Shown here piece by piece: positions 44,824-56,801 of a stretch of 64,000 bases of DNA. The stretch is from contig JAEUWY010000004.1 of assembly GCA_022059125.1 (NCBI GenBank), forward strand, positions 4,340,001 to 4,404,000, written 5' to 3'. The notes under the pieces were generated by a model. That model was not told the DNA's origin and did no database searches. It was given only the letters and a program-made list of their open reading frames with translations. This DNA is from Corynespora cassiicola (lineage: Eukaryota > Ascomycota > Dothideomycetes > Pleosporales > Corynesporascaceae). The translations under genes were made by a program, and so were the position numbers. Position 1 is the first letter of the stretch; each line of letters opens with the position of its first letter.

Positions 44824-46751
44824 ATGGGCGGCACGGAACCATGGCCTCAGGTCCCAGTCGGGAATAAAGACCACACGAGCGCGGCCGTGGTTATAATTGG
44901 GGCCGGAATCTCTGGTTCGTCTTGCCGTTTCGGAACCCTACTCTAGTCCGCGTGGAGAGATAGCTTACCAAAGAAAAAAAATGTATCCAGGCATGTGCAT
45001 GGCCATCGACCTCATCAAGCGCAACCAATGCCACAATTTCATCATCGTGGAGAAGAGCTCCGGTGTCGGCGGGACGTGGAACGACAACAAGTATCCCGGC
45101 TGCTGCTGTGATGTGTGGAGTATGCTCTACAGTTACTCGTTTGAGCAGAATCCGGACTGGACGCGCGAGTATCCTGGACAAGAGGAGATTTTGGATTACC
45201 TTCGCAATGTGGCGCACAAGTACAAGCTGTACAAGTACATTCGGTTCAACACGGCCGTGGATGCTGCGACGTGGGATGACGAACTCAAGCGCTGGAAGGT
45301 CGACGTCAAGGTTACGGGCGGCAAGGACGCAGAGTTCAATCCCGAGTACACTATTGAGTGTGACTTTTTGGTCAGTGCCGTGGGACAATTGAACCAGCCA
45401 CGGTATCCCAACATTGAAGGGCTCGAGGACTTCAAGGGCAAGGTCATGCACTCTGCACGCTGGGACTGGAGCTACGACCTGACGGACAAGAAGATTGGCA
45501 TCATTGGAAACGGTATGCTCCTACAGATATCCCTCTCCACCATGTTATCTTACCCATTGGCAAATTCTAACTCGCCGCAAAACAGGCGCCACTGCCGCCC
45601 AAATCATCCCCGAGATCCTCCCCCAGGCCAGCTCCCTGACCGTCTACCAACGCACCCCCAACTGGATCATCCCCCGCCTCGATGCCCCCGTGTCCTCCCT
45701 GAGCCGCGCCCTCTACCGCTACGTCCCGCCCCTCCGCTGGCGCAAGCGTGCCCTACAAATGGACTTCCGCGAGTCGTTCCACCCGGCCATCTTCGACAAC
45801 GCGTCGGCCTTTGCAGACCAGATTCGCGCCTGGTGCGAGCAGTCGCTCCAGGCGCAGATCCCGAACCGGCCGGACCTGTGGGACAAGCTGATGCCGGACT
45901 ATAGCCCAGGGTGCAAGAGGGTCATCATCACAGACGACTACTACCCCGCGCTCGCCGACCCAAAGACGACGCTCGAGACGAGCCGCATCCAGCGCGTGAC
46001 GGAGCGCGGTGTAGAAGTGCAAGACCCCACCACGGGCGCGACGACCCTGCACGAGCACGACCTCCTCGTCCTCGCCACGGGCTTCCGCACCGTCGAGTTT
46101 TTGTCTCCCATCAAGATCACGGGCACCGACGGCAAACCTCTCGCCGAGACGTGGTCCTCGGGCCCCAAGGCCCTCTACGGCACCACGGTCCCCTCGCTCC
46201 CAAACTTTGGCCTCTTCTACGGCCCAAACACGAACCTGGGCCACAACTCCATCATCCTCATGATCGAGGCCCAGTCGCGGTACCTGAACGCGCTCGTGGG
46301 CGCCGTGCTCGACGCGCGGCAGAACAGAGGAGCCAGGATCGGCATCGCGCCCCGCGAGGACAGGACCGAGGCGTTCAACGACGGCATCCAGGCCCTGCTG
46401 GCCAAGAGCTCGTTTGCGGATCCAAAGTGCGGGAGCTGGTACAAGGACGAGAATGGGCGCATCACGAATAATTGGTCCGGCACCGTGGTCGAGTATCAGG
46501 AGCTGCTTTCCAAGGTGGACTGGGAGGACTATGAGGTGGTGGGGGAGGAGGAGAAGCAGGAGGAGGGGACGGCGAGGAAGAGGGCGAGTAAGGTCGTGTT
46601 TGGGGGTGGGAAGAAGGAGACGAGGATTGGGCGCGTTAGGGAGGAGTCGGCGGTTAGTAATGCGACGTTGCTGTTGGGAGCGGTCAGTTTTGCGGCCGTC
46701 GGAGCGGCGTGGGTGTTCAAGGGGAGTCGGATCAAGAGGTTTGGGTGGTGA
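44824..46751 (+). CDS. Baeyer-Villiger-type flavin monooxygenase
   Basis: Exons 44824-44914, 44991-45512 and 45586-46751 join in frame into 592 residues. Residues about 27-34 carry the FAD-binding GAGISG loop, re-formed across intron 1. VGGTWNDNKYPGC follows. FKGKVMHSARWDW is the FxGxxxHxxxW fingerprint of class B Baeyer-Villiger monooxygenases. The second Rossmann loop, GIIGNGATAAQ, binds NADPH and is again re-formed across intron 2. ATGFRT is the conserved hinge. Such enzymes insert oxygen beside a ketone or oxidise heteroatoms. The C-terminus has one membrane span (residues about 562-582) followed by a basic end, suggesting a tail-anchored protein. A 21-bp direct repeat follows the stop codon. 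Confidence 0.92.
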
Positions 46752-47138
46752 GGTGTTGTGTTGAGCGTGTAGAGCAATGTTATGTGTTGTTGTTGAGTTG
46801 AGCGTGTAGAGCAATGTTGTTGTTTTTTGGGAGGCATCTAGATTCATTTTTCGTTCTTGGGAAAGAGAAATTAAAAAAAAAAAGAAGAGTATCCATCAGA
46901 TGAATCGTCTCCACTCTAAGATTTGACTTTGATGCCTCGAGCTCGAGGGGCTGACATGCATGCCGTATCGTGTCCCGTTATTGTCGTCATTTCATAAACC
47001 ATATGTTGAGAGAGAGAGAGAAAGTAAAGCATGACAAGACCAAGAGAGAAGGAAAAAAAAACACACTCCACAGTCTAAAAGAAAGGGAAACAAGGAAGTA
47101 AAAAAAAAAAAAAGAGCTGCAGGTCTAGAACAGTACGC
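46752..47138. other. Convergent 3' intergenic region
   Basis: 387 bp between the monooxygenase stop and the stop of the minus-strand gene at 47139. It has a 21-bp direct repeat (46762-46782 and 46799-46819), A-rich runs and GA repeats, probably 3' UTR. Confidence 0.55.
46762..46819. repeat. 21-bp direct repeat
   Basis: TTGAGCGTGTAGAGCAATGT plus one T occurs at 46762-46782 and again, identical, at 46799-46819, just after the monooxygenase stop codon. It looks like a local tandem duplication in the 3' UTR. Confidence 0.85.
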
Positions 47139-47960
47139 CTATCCAACTCGACCATCCTGCGTCCCGCCCCCACCCCTTTTGTCACCGTCCCGTCCTTCAT
47201 TCCGCTTCTCGTCGTCGTCGTCGTCACTCTCGCCCTCGTACTCAAACACCTCAACGTGCCCCCACTGCACCGCCTTCTTGTCCCCTTTGTCGAGCTGGGC
47301 CTCAATGTCCCTGCCGAACAGCACGAGGGGGGGTGGCTTCAGCGCCACGGGCCTCATGCGCGACCAGGCGTCTCGCATCTCGGTGGCCGTCAGCCCCTGG
47401 ATCTTGCACCCGCGACCGTGGCATGCACTGTTGGTCCTGCTGTACCCAAGTCTTGGAAGGGGATGCTTGGGAGCAGCAGCGGTGGGGGCAGTGTTGCGAA
47501 TCCGATCCGGTGGCTGTCTGGATGGCAGCAGCACGCGCTCTCGAGGGCGTTGGCGTTGGCGTTGGGTAGGCGCGGGCGTAGGTGTAGGTATAGGTGTAGG
47601 CGTAGAGGTAGGCGTAGGGTTATGTGCAGGCGCAACCGGAGGGGTGGGGTGGGTCTTTGTCTGCGGCGCGTGGAGGGGTGAAAGGTGCGCAGGCTTGGGC
47701 GGAGACGGCTTCTTTGCTGAGGGTGGGCTGGCTCCAGCATCCGAGGGGTTGAGATCCTCGACGAATCCAGCCTGCTGCCTTCTCAGCTGCTCGTGCCTCA
47801 ACTTGTTGCGGTATCGCAGGTGGATGGGGTCGTCGATGAAGTGGGCGACGGTGAGCAGGCATAGACACACGCATATGCACAGGGTCTTGCTGAAGGGCGT
47901 GGGGTTGGTGAGCATCTCGCCCGTGAGTTTGCTCCGCACATGGGCGTGACTGGGCGTCAT
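47139..47960 (-). CDS. Small signal-anchored proline-rich protein, unknown
   Basis: A 273-residue frame from a true ATG at 47960. Residues about 26-42 (KTLCICVCLCLLTVAHF) form one Cys/Leu-rich hydrophobic segment, a signal anchor. It is followed by IDDPIHLRYRNKLRHEQL, a basic amphipathic stretch. The middle is Pro/Thr-rich low complexity, partly from a tandem GTAGG repeat. A segment near 175-225 (GCKIQGLTATEMRDAWSRMRP, then PPLVLFGRDIEAQLD) looks conserved and structured. The C-terminus is acidic and Gly-rich. I do not recognise the family; it probably sits in an internal membrane. The single-exon model is plausible but untested. Confidence 0.6.
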   Translation of the reverse strand: MTPSHAHVRSKLTGEMLTNPTPFSKTLCICVCLCLLTVAHFIDDPIHLRYRNKLRHEQLRRQQAGFVEDLNPSDAGASPPSAKKPSPPKPAHLSPLHAPQTKTHPTPPVAPAHNPTPTSTPTPIPTPTPAPTQRQRQRPRERVLLPSRQPPDRIRNTAPTAAAPKHPLPRLGYSRTNSACHGRGCKIQGLTATEMRDAWSRMRPVALKPPPLVLFGRDIEAQLDKGDKKAVQWGHVEVFEYEGESDDDDDEKRNEGRDGDKRGGGGTQDGRVG

Positions 47961-50208
47961 GGCGAGCTACCTAGTCCGGGTCTCGTCACTTGCCAATGCG
48001 TATCGGATTGTCACGGTTGGCAGCCAGGATGGGTCGAAAACGGCGGCCATGGAGCGCCGTCCGTTGGTGTCGAGGTGAAAGTGGCAGCCTGAGAGTCATC
48101 TTGGGGGGGGTTGCTCTTCCGAGTTTGCCTTTGGACTGAGCGCAGTGTGCGCTTAGCTTGTGCATTTCGTCTGATATCGTGAAGTGACGGCCCACGTGAC
48201 TAGACTGGCGACCATGCAGGTGACCTCTAGGCCTCCCCTAGATACGAGGTTTGGGTAACCAACAGCTCTACGCCCTCCGCAATCTAAGAGACTTGCAAGA
48301 TCTACGGCATGTGGTTTGCTGATCTCTAGAACCAGCCCTGCCTGCCCTGGACGTGCCCTGCTGCGCCGCTTCCTCGACCCCAATCCAGGAGCCTTGCCAA
48401 CTTGACTTCTACGTTGGCCAGCCTTGTCGCTGCCGCCTTCTATATATGGCTCTATCAGAATAGAGTCGGCGCTTTTTTGGAGTATTTCCAAAAACTAGTG
48501 GGCCTGGAGTAGTCATCTCCGGGCCGGGTGTATCATGACTGAGCATTTGATGGGGTCGTCTTTGGCGCTTTTGGAGGCCCCCCCCCCACCTTGATCGTAA
48601 TCTGTAACAGCCTAGCTACCTTACAGGCGCCTTGAATTGGATGACCCACAGCGTCGGATGGTATTTGTATCCATCAGCTTAGTCTAGGGCGCCCGTAGGT
48701 GCGAGCGAGGCAGCGTATCTGGCTCGTGTCTGGCTGCAACGTAGCCTCGATCCCGGGGGAACAGGGCGATGGTGCTAGCATGCGTGTGGCTTGGAGCCAT
48801 GCCGTGCATACAGCGCGCGTGTATCGGAGAAACAGACATCGGCGATGCTGAGACGTCGGGTAATATGAGGTGACAGAGGGGCCCTTTTATCCAGAAGGAT
48901 GTAGACAGGCCGGTAGCAGACAGAGCGGGCAGCTGAGCACGAGTCAACGGGCGGGGGGGCAGTGGACGAATGGAGAGAGATGAAGCGTCGAAACAACCGT
49001 TTGCAGGCCGTTTCACGTCGGCGGAAGGAGCGCTGGGGTCGCGGCATGCTACATAGCCGGCGGAACGGCATCCAGGCCTGGGATGGGAGTGGTACACGGC
49101 GAGAGAGACGGGGCGTATTTTTGGCAGCGCTTGAGGGTTGTTGAAGGAGGCGGTCCAGCAGGCGCAATTGGAGAGGTTGAGGGGAGGTCCAGTCGGCGGG
49201 CGGCCGGGTCTCCAAGCAGTGAAACTAGCCCATAGGTGCTCGCTCCGCCGGCGGAGGGCAAATCTTGCGCAGTTGGCGACGCGGGCGCCATGTACCCGCG
49301 ATGGAGCCGTGCTGGAGCCGTGCTGGAGCCGTGCTGCAGCCGCGCTGAGGCTCGCTCGCGATGCTGGCCGCTCTGTCGCAGCAGACTGCAGCCAAGCACG
49401 GCACGCGCACAAAGTGGAGGCCTGGAGGCGGCCAGGACGAGGGCGAGTGCGAGGGCGATTGCGAGGGCGATTCGTGGGCACGGCGGCCGTGGCCCTCTCG
49501 CCATGGTCGCGGATGCAATGCGATGCCGTCGGCGCACAGCTGGACTTGTCTTTTCCAGCACGCTCGACGGTGCAGGGCTGGCTGGCCCCAACGAGACAGT
49601 TCGCAGTCGCAGGCCAGCGCGCGACGGTGATTTGCACGCCGCCCATGGGCTAGAGGCCGTGGCTGCAGAGCAGCAAAAGGCACCGGGGCGCCGTGGCGGG
49701 CCTGCTCGGGCGCTCGCAGCCGCCATTGGCCGGCCGCCGCCCCCCCCAGTGCCCATCAGTCGAGGCCAGCCCCGGCGCCCATGTCTGTCCCCTGCCGGCT
49801 CGGGCTGCCACTCTGAAACTTGCTGCAGCGCTGCCGGGGAGGGGGTGGTACTCCAACTGACAGCGACTATTTGACCCTCGCGCGCCCCAGCCCGCCTGCC
49901 CGTGGTGCCAGACCTTGTGTCCTCGGGCTGTTTGCCAGCAAGCCCATCGAGTCCCGAGTCCTCCGTCCTGCGCGAAGCCCCGAGCCTGGCTTCCAGACCC
50001 ACTGGTGCGCACCCGAGCCCTCGCCCACGCACGCCCACGCACGCCCACGCCTACGCCCTCGCCTTCGCCCGCCGCCCACGAGACCGGAGCTATTGGCTTT
50101 GGCTTTGGCCCTCAGGCCCACGAGTCGCACGCTGAGCGTCACCGCGAGTCGGGCCACCCACCACGCGCCGCCCATAGCTCCACAGCTCGCCGAGCTCTGT
50201 CCACCGCC
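47961..50208. other. Long divergent intergenic region
   Basis: 2.2 kb between two divergent genes. GC-driven frames of 300 codons or more occur on the minus strand (48684-50038) but have no domain, start context or codon pattern of a gene. A 12-bp tandem (TGGAGCCGTGC units) is at 49301-49340 and GCCCACGCAC repeats lie near 50025-50050. Confidence 0.45.
49301..49345. repeat. Tandem 12-bp repeat
   Basis: About three and a half imperfect copies of a GGAGCCGTGCT unit in intergenic DNA. Confidence 0.75.
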
Positions 50209-52045
50209 ATGAAGAGGAAGTTCTCCTTCAACCTTGCGCCAGCCGTACGTCTCAATTGCGTCGCACCCCCCGTTCCGCCCGCTCACTCTTGTACAGAAGG
50301 CTCCCCCCAAGCCCGACGCCAAAACGGTCCCCAAGCCCGTTCCGGAGCCCGCCCTCTCGCATGCACACTCCCACCGCAGACACCACTCCAAGGACAGCAT
50401 GCTGCCGCTCAACTCGCCCTTCATCAGTCGCCGCCCGCTCGACCCCAAGACGGAGCAGGAGCTGCGCGCCGCCTGCGCTCTGATTTTGCAAAACTTCAAG
50501 CCCTCCGACCATGGCATGGATGCGGACCCCAAGCTCGACTTTGGCGCCTTCAACCGCCGCAAAGAGCAGCAGAGGTCTGGGCCGACAACCTCCAAAGTGC
50601 AGAGGCCAGCGGCGTCCTCGGCCGACCAAAGAAGCACACAAGAAGCCAGGAAGCAGAACCGCAGGACCGACACGGCTGTCATGAGCTACCCTGACCTGCC
50701 AATGCAGGCAAACACAGGCAGGCGGAGGGCTGATCAAGGAATGGCTGCAGACAAGGAAAAGGACGCGAGGAAAAACCCAAAATCATCTTCGTCTGATAAG
50801 CCGAGGTCATCTGCAGCGCGTGCCGAACTCGACTCTGACGACGGCAAGAGCGTGGGCACTCCATTGACTGGCTCCTCCGACCCACAACATCACAATGGAT
50901 CTACCGCCCCGACTTCGGCGGCACTCACGTCGGGGGGCAACTCAAAGAGGGCATCGCGGCAGTTTGAGAGCGCTGCAGCCCTTGCCGACGCCCAGGCTGC
51001 TGAATGGATGCGCCAGGAGCTCGAAAAGCGCCGCCAGCAGCTGGGTTCTCAACCAGCTCCCCCACCGGAGCCGCAAGTTCCTGTCCGGCCTCTTAGCAGA
51101 GCCAAGAGCATCCGATCGGAGATCAAGGAGTACATCTTCCCCGGATCAACATCGCTGAGCAGGACTCAGTCTCACGAATCCATGACCAGTTCATCGTCAC
51201 AGCAGCCCAGGCGTAGCGGCTCCCAGCACGGCTGGCGAAGCTGGGGCCTGCAGCGCATAACTAGCTCTCGAAACAACAGCCGGCCAGGAACCTCTAAGGG
51301 ACGCATCGAGAGCCAGGACCAGGACAAAAAGGGCGAGCTCAATCTCAACAGAGAACTGCCTCCCCTGCCAAGCCTGGACTCGTGGAAGCACCTTGAGCAG
51401 TCCAAGGACAGCCACAAGTCCCACGCACAAGGCACACACATAGCCACGCTTATGCGCCCACAGGATCAGCAGCAGCGAGATTATGCCGCGGCGGTGCGCC
51501 AACATCATCGACGAAGCGGCTCCGATACCTTGGCGATGCGATACGCGAATGCCTATCCCCAAGCTTCTCGGTCCGCGACGCACAAAGATGTGCAATCACA
51601 ACTGGCGCAGCCCTTTGATTCCGCCATGGATTTTGACCAAATGATGTCTGCCATGTCATCGGCGCGTGACTTTGACGAGCAGCTCGGGTATCGTACCGAT
51701 CCCTACGGCCATCACCGCCGCTCCAGCAGCCTCTCACGGTCCGTGAGCGTCAAGGTGAGCAGCGAGATTCGCTTGGACGCTCCCCCCAACTTTTCTCGGA
51801 AGATCAGCACCGAAGTCGCAAACGAACTCCGGCCCCATGACGCAGAGTACGCCTACCCCAATGTTGTCCAGCTCGCATCGCCTCCAAACGAGCACAAGTC
51901 AAAGTTGAAAAAGGTCTTTAGCGGCTGGATGTTGCGCAAGGACAAAAAGGAAGACTGGATGCACAGGCTGGAGAAGGAGGGCATCAAGGGCGGAGTCATG
52001 ATCCAGGATGACGGCGCTGCCCTTCCTCCGGTCGTGAGGTACTGA
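50209..52045 (+). CDS. Disordered Ser/Gln-rich protein, unknown function
   Basis: Exon 1 (50209-50244) encodes MKRKFSFNLAPA; after a 52-nt GT-AG intron, exon 2 (50297-52045) completes 594 residues. Most of the protein is disordered, rich in Ser, Gln, Arg and Pro. Three short segments look constrained: a helical patch LDPKTEQELRAACALILQNF (about residues 70-90), IRSEIKEYIFPG (about 285-297), and a C-terminal LKKVFSGWMLRKDKKEDWMHRL segment (about 547-570). Many RxxS sites suggest phosphorylation. This pattern is common to uncharacterised Sordariomycete signalling or scaffold proteins. I assign no function. Confidence 0.75.
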
Positions 52046-54416
52046 TGATGCAGTATGATGTTTCCAAGTTTTGCATATTTCTTTTGTAATGGGTCACAGG
52101 CGGCATACACACACACGCATACATTGGCGTGGGTTATTCTTTTCCACGTGGATGATATTCACGGCCGACTACTGAGCTGCGTCATGCAATGACGGGTAAT
52201 GCGCGATGAGATGAGATACCACCATCAACACCAAAAAGTCACGGCAAGGTTCTTTTTTTTTCTTGTAAACATGCAACATTAGCAGCAGCAGTTCTAGGAT
52301 ACTCCCATTCTTCGAGCGCAATAAAGCGAGCTCCGTTGTAAACCCCGTCTTTCCCATTGTCAGGCGGGAGGCTGGTCCCAAAAATCCGTTAGTTAGCAAG
52401 ATTAACCAAAACCCAAATGTCTAATCGAGGCCACCACCATCGTGTGACCTCGTCAATTTTCCCCTCCAACTTCTCCATTCTTCATCTCCGCTCTCTCCCT
52501 CTCTCTCTCAATGCTTGTTCATGACTGACTGGCTGACTTTGTCAAACTCTGACCGCCTCGCCGGCCTGATGACGGAAGCCCTCCCCCCATCATCCCAGCG
52601 CTTCCCTGTATGTCCCTCTTGGAATCGACGTGTCGTGTCGTGTCGTGTCGTGCCGTGCCCGCCCTCGCTCCCACTGACAAGCACAACAAGCATCATGCCC
52701 GTCACACGCACCGTGTCATGGCATGGCTGCGGTGGAGTACAGGCCTGTCTGTCTGTCTTCCTCGCCTGGCGTGGCGTGGCTCGTGCGCCCGCCAGCCCGC
52801 CAGCCCGCCAGCTACCAGTCTCGGGTCTCGGGGGCGCGGTTGGCACGGTTTCAAGTGCCGCCGCTGGTTGGGCCTTGGGACGCTTTACGTACTTGGCTAC
52901 CTACCTGCATGTCTACGTAGTGGATGGATGGAGGATATGCGTAGTGGAGGACATGCATCCAGCCGGGCACTTTTTTTCTTTCTTTTTTTTCACTTACCTC
53001 TTTCCGTTCTGTGGGGGGAGGGAAGGAGGGTCCGAGGAGTGGTGAGAGGTTGAAGGGTGTTTGTTGGAAGGTTTAGAATCTAAAGGACCGACCGTCTGGA
53101 TGGGTTCAATCAAGAATGGTAACTAAGAAATCTAGAGCAGACAGAGTTGGGGGGGTGTTTTTTTTTACTTTCCTTTTTTTTATGACACCACTTTTGCAAA
53201 GGGCAAATGTGGGCCTGTATTGGAGGGTCAAGGTTGGGGAAGTTTTTGGAAGCAACAACCTTTCTCGGTCGCTTGGGCGAGCGAGCGAGCGAGCGATCGA
53301 TCGAGGAGGCATGCGCCGCGAGCGTGGGACAATGGCGTATTCGATAGTCTTTCTTGTACCTAGGGCTAGGGTCATTTCCGGTGGAGGAGGGGAGCTACGG
53401 TAGTGCCATGCATGCTGTTGAGTCGGCGCTTGGCTGGTCTGGCCCCGTCATGTGCTCACGCTGCTTGAACGCGCGGGGCTGGACGTGGAGGGACGCGTGG
53501 GCGCACGCGAGTCTATAGCCTCGTTTCACTGCAACCCACCAGCGTCAACATCGTCAGTCTTGGCACAATCGCTCGTCAACGCACAAGTTTCGGTTCTAGT
53601 TTTAATTTCGATTCCATATTTGATTGTGGGCTTGCTCGTTTGTGCTGTTATCGCTGTGGATCTGTTGGTGTTCTGTATAGCTTTGGCGCGTTTCTCTTTC
53701 ACTTACCTATCGGGCTGTTTACTGTGACTCGAAGCCAGAAATGATCCCAAGGCAACGCGCTGAAAGTTTTGTTTGTACGGTTCTGCAGGCCTTGGCCTCA
53801 GGTATCTTCTCTTCTCCGCGATCCCTTTCTGCCTATCCTTCCACCCACACCTTGCCTCCTGCGACTCGCTTTCTGCGCCTCATATTACGACTGTCATCCT
53901 GCTCAGAGTCCACAATCAGTCGCGAGTCTCTTCGATTAGAAGACGCTGAGACTCCAAGCGACTTGCAAATCACGCCATCAGAGCCATAGTGGTTGGGCAG
54001 TGGCCAAAGAAGCTCACTGTCGCCAGCGCACAGAACATCCCTCTTCTGCTCACACACGGCACTTCCATCCAGTCGTCATCGTACCGAGATTCCCTCTCCA
54101 ACAGTCTTACCACACCCGAACTAACATTATGACATGCAGACGCAAGAACAAGGGTCATATCATCTGGTGAGTACAACACATTGCGGATACACTGGAGGCC
54201 ATCGCAATCAAGCGAATCCGATCAAGCGGCTTGTAGCCGCAAGGAGCCCAAAGCCTCAGTACAGACACATCATCTCCTACACCTCAATTATATCGCAGCT
54301 TTCAGAGAACACAAAGCCATCTCAAAGACCCTCGATGCTCTCGCCTGAACCAAACACGTATTGACTGGCTCCTACCAGCGTATCGACAAGGTAGCAAGCT
54401 ACACCCAAGCCAGACA
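52046..54416. other. Long intergenic region, simple repeats only
   Basis: 2.4 kb without a supported gene. Visible features are a (GTCGT)n tandem at 52629-52656, CCGCCAGC repeats at 52790-52810, and a GCGAGCGAGC run at about 53276-53296. The last few hundred bases probably hold the leader of the next gene. Confidence 0.45.
52629..52656. repeat. (GTCGT)n pentanucleotide repeat
   Basis: About five GTCGT units, ending in a variant GTGCC copy, in intergenic DNA. Confidence 0.8.
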
Positions 54417-55799
54417 ATGTGCAAGGTCGTCAAATTGCACTTTGTCTGCGGGCACCAGGCCGACACGCTCAAGTCCCGCTGCCGCGGAACATACCACCGC
54501 AAGCGCAAGTACGACACCATGGGCGCCGCCTGCACAGCAGACGCGTACCTCGTACTCAACCTCCCCTACGACTGCGCCGACTGCAACCAGTCGCAGTGGG
54601 ACAGCGGCTGGCAGGCCAAGATCACGCGAGCGAAGAACTTCCTGGCCCGACTATCGTCGTCGTCGGCGGGGGCGGGAGCGGGGGCGGTGGCAGAGGCAGC
54701 AGTAGCAACAGACTCGCTGCCAGGCGCCCAGCAGGTGGCACGGCTCGTCCAAGAGCTCGAGGACGAGTACGCGCGCCGGTCGTGGGAGGTCCGGGGCGGG
54801 ACGGCCTTGCTCAAAGGGCACGTCCAGCGGCCCAAGTTGGGCTTTCGGCTGCAGGCCGGGTCACCGCTCAGGTACGCTGTTCAGCCCGAGGACGTCGTCG
54901 CCGTCGCCGTCGCCGATGAGCAGCAAGGTGGTGACGAGAATCTCCAGGGTGTTGGTGGCGGCGGTGAAGGGTCGGCCGATCCGTTCCACCCCATGAGCAC
55001 CGATTATGAGACGTTTTACGCTGACTATGACGATGCAGCGGGAGAGACTAGTAGCGAGGGCGCCTTCAACGCCGAAGAAGAGACGTGGACGTGGGGCGAC
55101 GACACTCCTGAAGTCGAGGGCGAGACCACCGCCACTAGCGACTGGGGCTCATTCGGAGACACAACGACGACGACGGCGACGACGGGATTGACGGCCTGGG
55201 GCCCAGATGCATCCTGGTCAGAGACAAGTTTCCGAGTCGAGCGCCTCACAATCACCCACGAAGAAGAAGAGGAAGAAGAAGACGACGAAGCTTCCAAGAA
55301 GCGTACCGCCCAAGTCATCGAAGCCTTTTGGAAAGTGGTCAACGAGGAGCCCGTCTCTAGCTCAACCCGCGTTTCCTCTCCCCCTTTTCCTCCTTCATCT
55401 TCTTCTTCTTCGTCTTCTCCCTCCTCCTCCTCCTCCACCCCTCCTCACACCCCCAGCGCCCTCGACCCCGACCCCGAACCCACCTTCTCCCACTTCACCG
55501 ACGGCCCTTCAGACACCCCACACCCCCTCTCCACATTCCCTCTCTCCCCATCATCCCGCAGTAGCATGTCACCCCCCACCACCACCCCCGCCACCGCCAC
55601 GAACCCCCACCTCTCGCGCTGGGGCCAAAAGATGCTGGCCGAGCTCGCCAGGCGCAGGCCCCACGACGACGACGACGACGATGACCCGGTCCGCTACTTT
55701 GCAAAGTACCTCGCCGTGTGGAGGTTCGAGGTGCAAAAGTGCGAGTGGGCCAGGGGCGGGGTGGGGCCGAGGGATCCGGGCAGAGGGGGGATGAGGTGA
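54417..55799 (+). CDS. Cys-containing acidic protein, unknown function
   Basis: A 460-residue frame from a true ATG. The first 75 residues are conserved in style: MCKVVKLHFVCGHQ and further Cys/His residues (C2, C11, H13, C22, H26, then CADC near 53-56), which could bind a metal. Residues 85-330 are variable, with poly-Ala/Gly and acidic runs. Later there are poly-Ser, poly-Pro and poly-Asp tracts. A C-terminal block (LSRWGQKMLAELARR, then RYFAKYLAVWRFEVQKCEWA) looks structured again. Ordered ends around a disordered middle are typical of lineage-restricted fungal proteins. I assign no function; a metal-binding N-terminus is inference from Cys spacing alone. Confidence 0.7.
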   Translation: MCKVVKLHFVCGHQADTLKSRCRGTYHRKRKYDTMGAACTADAYLVLNLPYDCADCNQSQWDSGWQAKITRAKNFLARLSSSSAGAGAGAVAEAAVATDSLPGAQQVARLVQELEDEYARRSWEVRGGTALLKGHVQRPKLGFRLQAGSPLRYAVQPEDVVAVAVADEQQGGDENLQGVGGGGEGSADPFHPMSTDYETFYADYDDAAGETSSEGAFNAEEETWTWGDDTPEVEGETTATSDWGSFGDTTTTTATTGLTAWGPDASWSETSFRVERLTITHEEEEEEEDDEASKKRTAQVIEAFWKVVNEEPVSSSTRVSSPPFPPSSSSSSSSPSSSSSTPPHTPSALDPDPEPTFSHFTDGPSDTPHPLSTFPLSPSSRSSMSPPTTTPATATNPHLSRWGQKMLAELARRRPHDDDDDDDPVRYFAKYLAVWRFEVQKCEWARGGVGPRDPGRGGMR

Positions 55800-56801
55800 G
55801 GACATGTGTGTGTGTGTGTTTTTGTGCGGGGGCTTTGGGTGGATTGATTTTTTTTTTATTTATTTATTTTGGGGGTGGCAGGCTCTTCTAGCTAGTGGGT
55901 TTTATCACAGTGGAGGAAATGAGGAGGAAGAGGATCTGGCGCAACGGACAGACGGACGTGAGGAACAGCGTCAAGGCCGTGGTTTCTGGAGAAAAGATTT
56001 CGTAACGCGGAGTTTTTAGCGGAGCAGATCAACTCGAGGCTCATCTTCGTACAATTCTCTGGATTCCCTGGAGGACATGGTCGAGGTGGGCTGGCGGAAT
56101 GGATTGGAGGTGACATCTGGCAGGGAGATCCTATGAGGAGGTGGAGTTTTAGGCTCGTTCCATTTCCAGTCTTTCTTCTGACACTCAAAGGAAAAAAACT
56201 TGATGATTGGTCAACATTCCATGGAAAACCTCCCGCTCGATGCCATTTTCCCTAATTGACGATACTTCAGATTTGTCATGTATCATCTGAAGCACAAAGG
56301 AACGAACCAGTGAAGTCCAAGAAACACAAACCAGAGACGCCCAATGGACTCAAGTCCTCGTCCACATGTCACAAAACATTAAACGTTGTACTTGGTCACC
56401 TCGAACCTCAACCCAGCAAAGACAATCCTCACATCTTAAACGCATAAACTCATGGATTTAACCATCCGCTAATCATTTATTCGTCAACTCCAAGCTGGAT
56501 GCTAGGATGCCGTTACTGCCCATAATGATCCATGTTCCTATACGCTATGCCCGCCCAAGACGCCGTCATAACGATTCCAAACACAAGTGAGCAACTTGAA
56601 TGCCCTAGGCATCGTCTTCAGACGAAGTTCGCATTTTCTTGTTCGGCGAATGGTTTGCGCTGTTTCCATAATGGGGTTCTCCACGACTGAGCCTACGGGA
56701 GATGAAATTCGCTTGCGCACCTCTTATGTTGACTGGCCCTTTGGATTCTTTTCATGTCAGCCAAGTGCATCCATAGAAAAACTTCTGTGCGAACAAATGC
56801 A
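55800..56801. other. Convergent 3' intergenic region
   Basis: 1 kb between the stops of the Cys-containing protein (+) and CSN6 (-). A (TG)n run at about 55805-55820 is probably 3' UTR. No gene is supported. Confidence 0.5.

Noticed and set aside
48684..50038. Overlapping minus-strand frames of 320-330 codons
   Set aside because: Driven by GC content and tandem repeats; amino-acid text is repetitive Arg/Pro/Ala/Ser with no domain.
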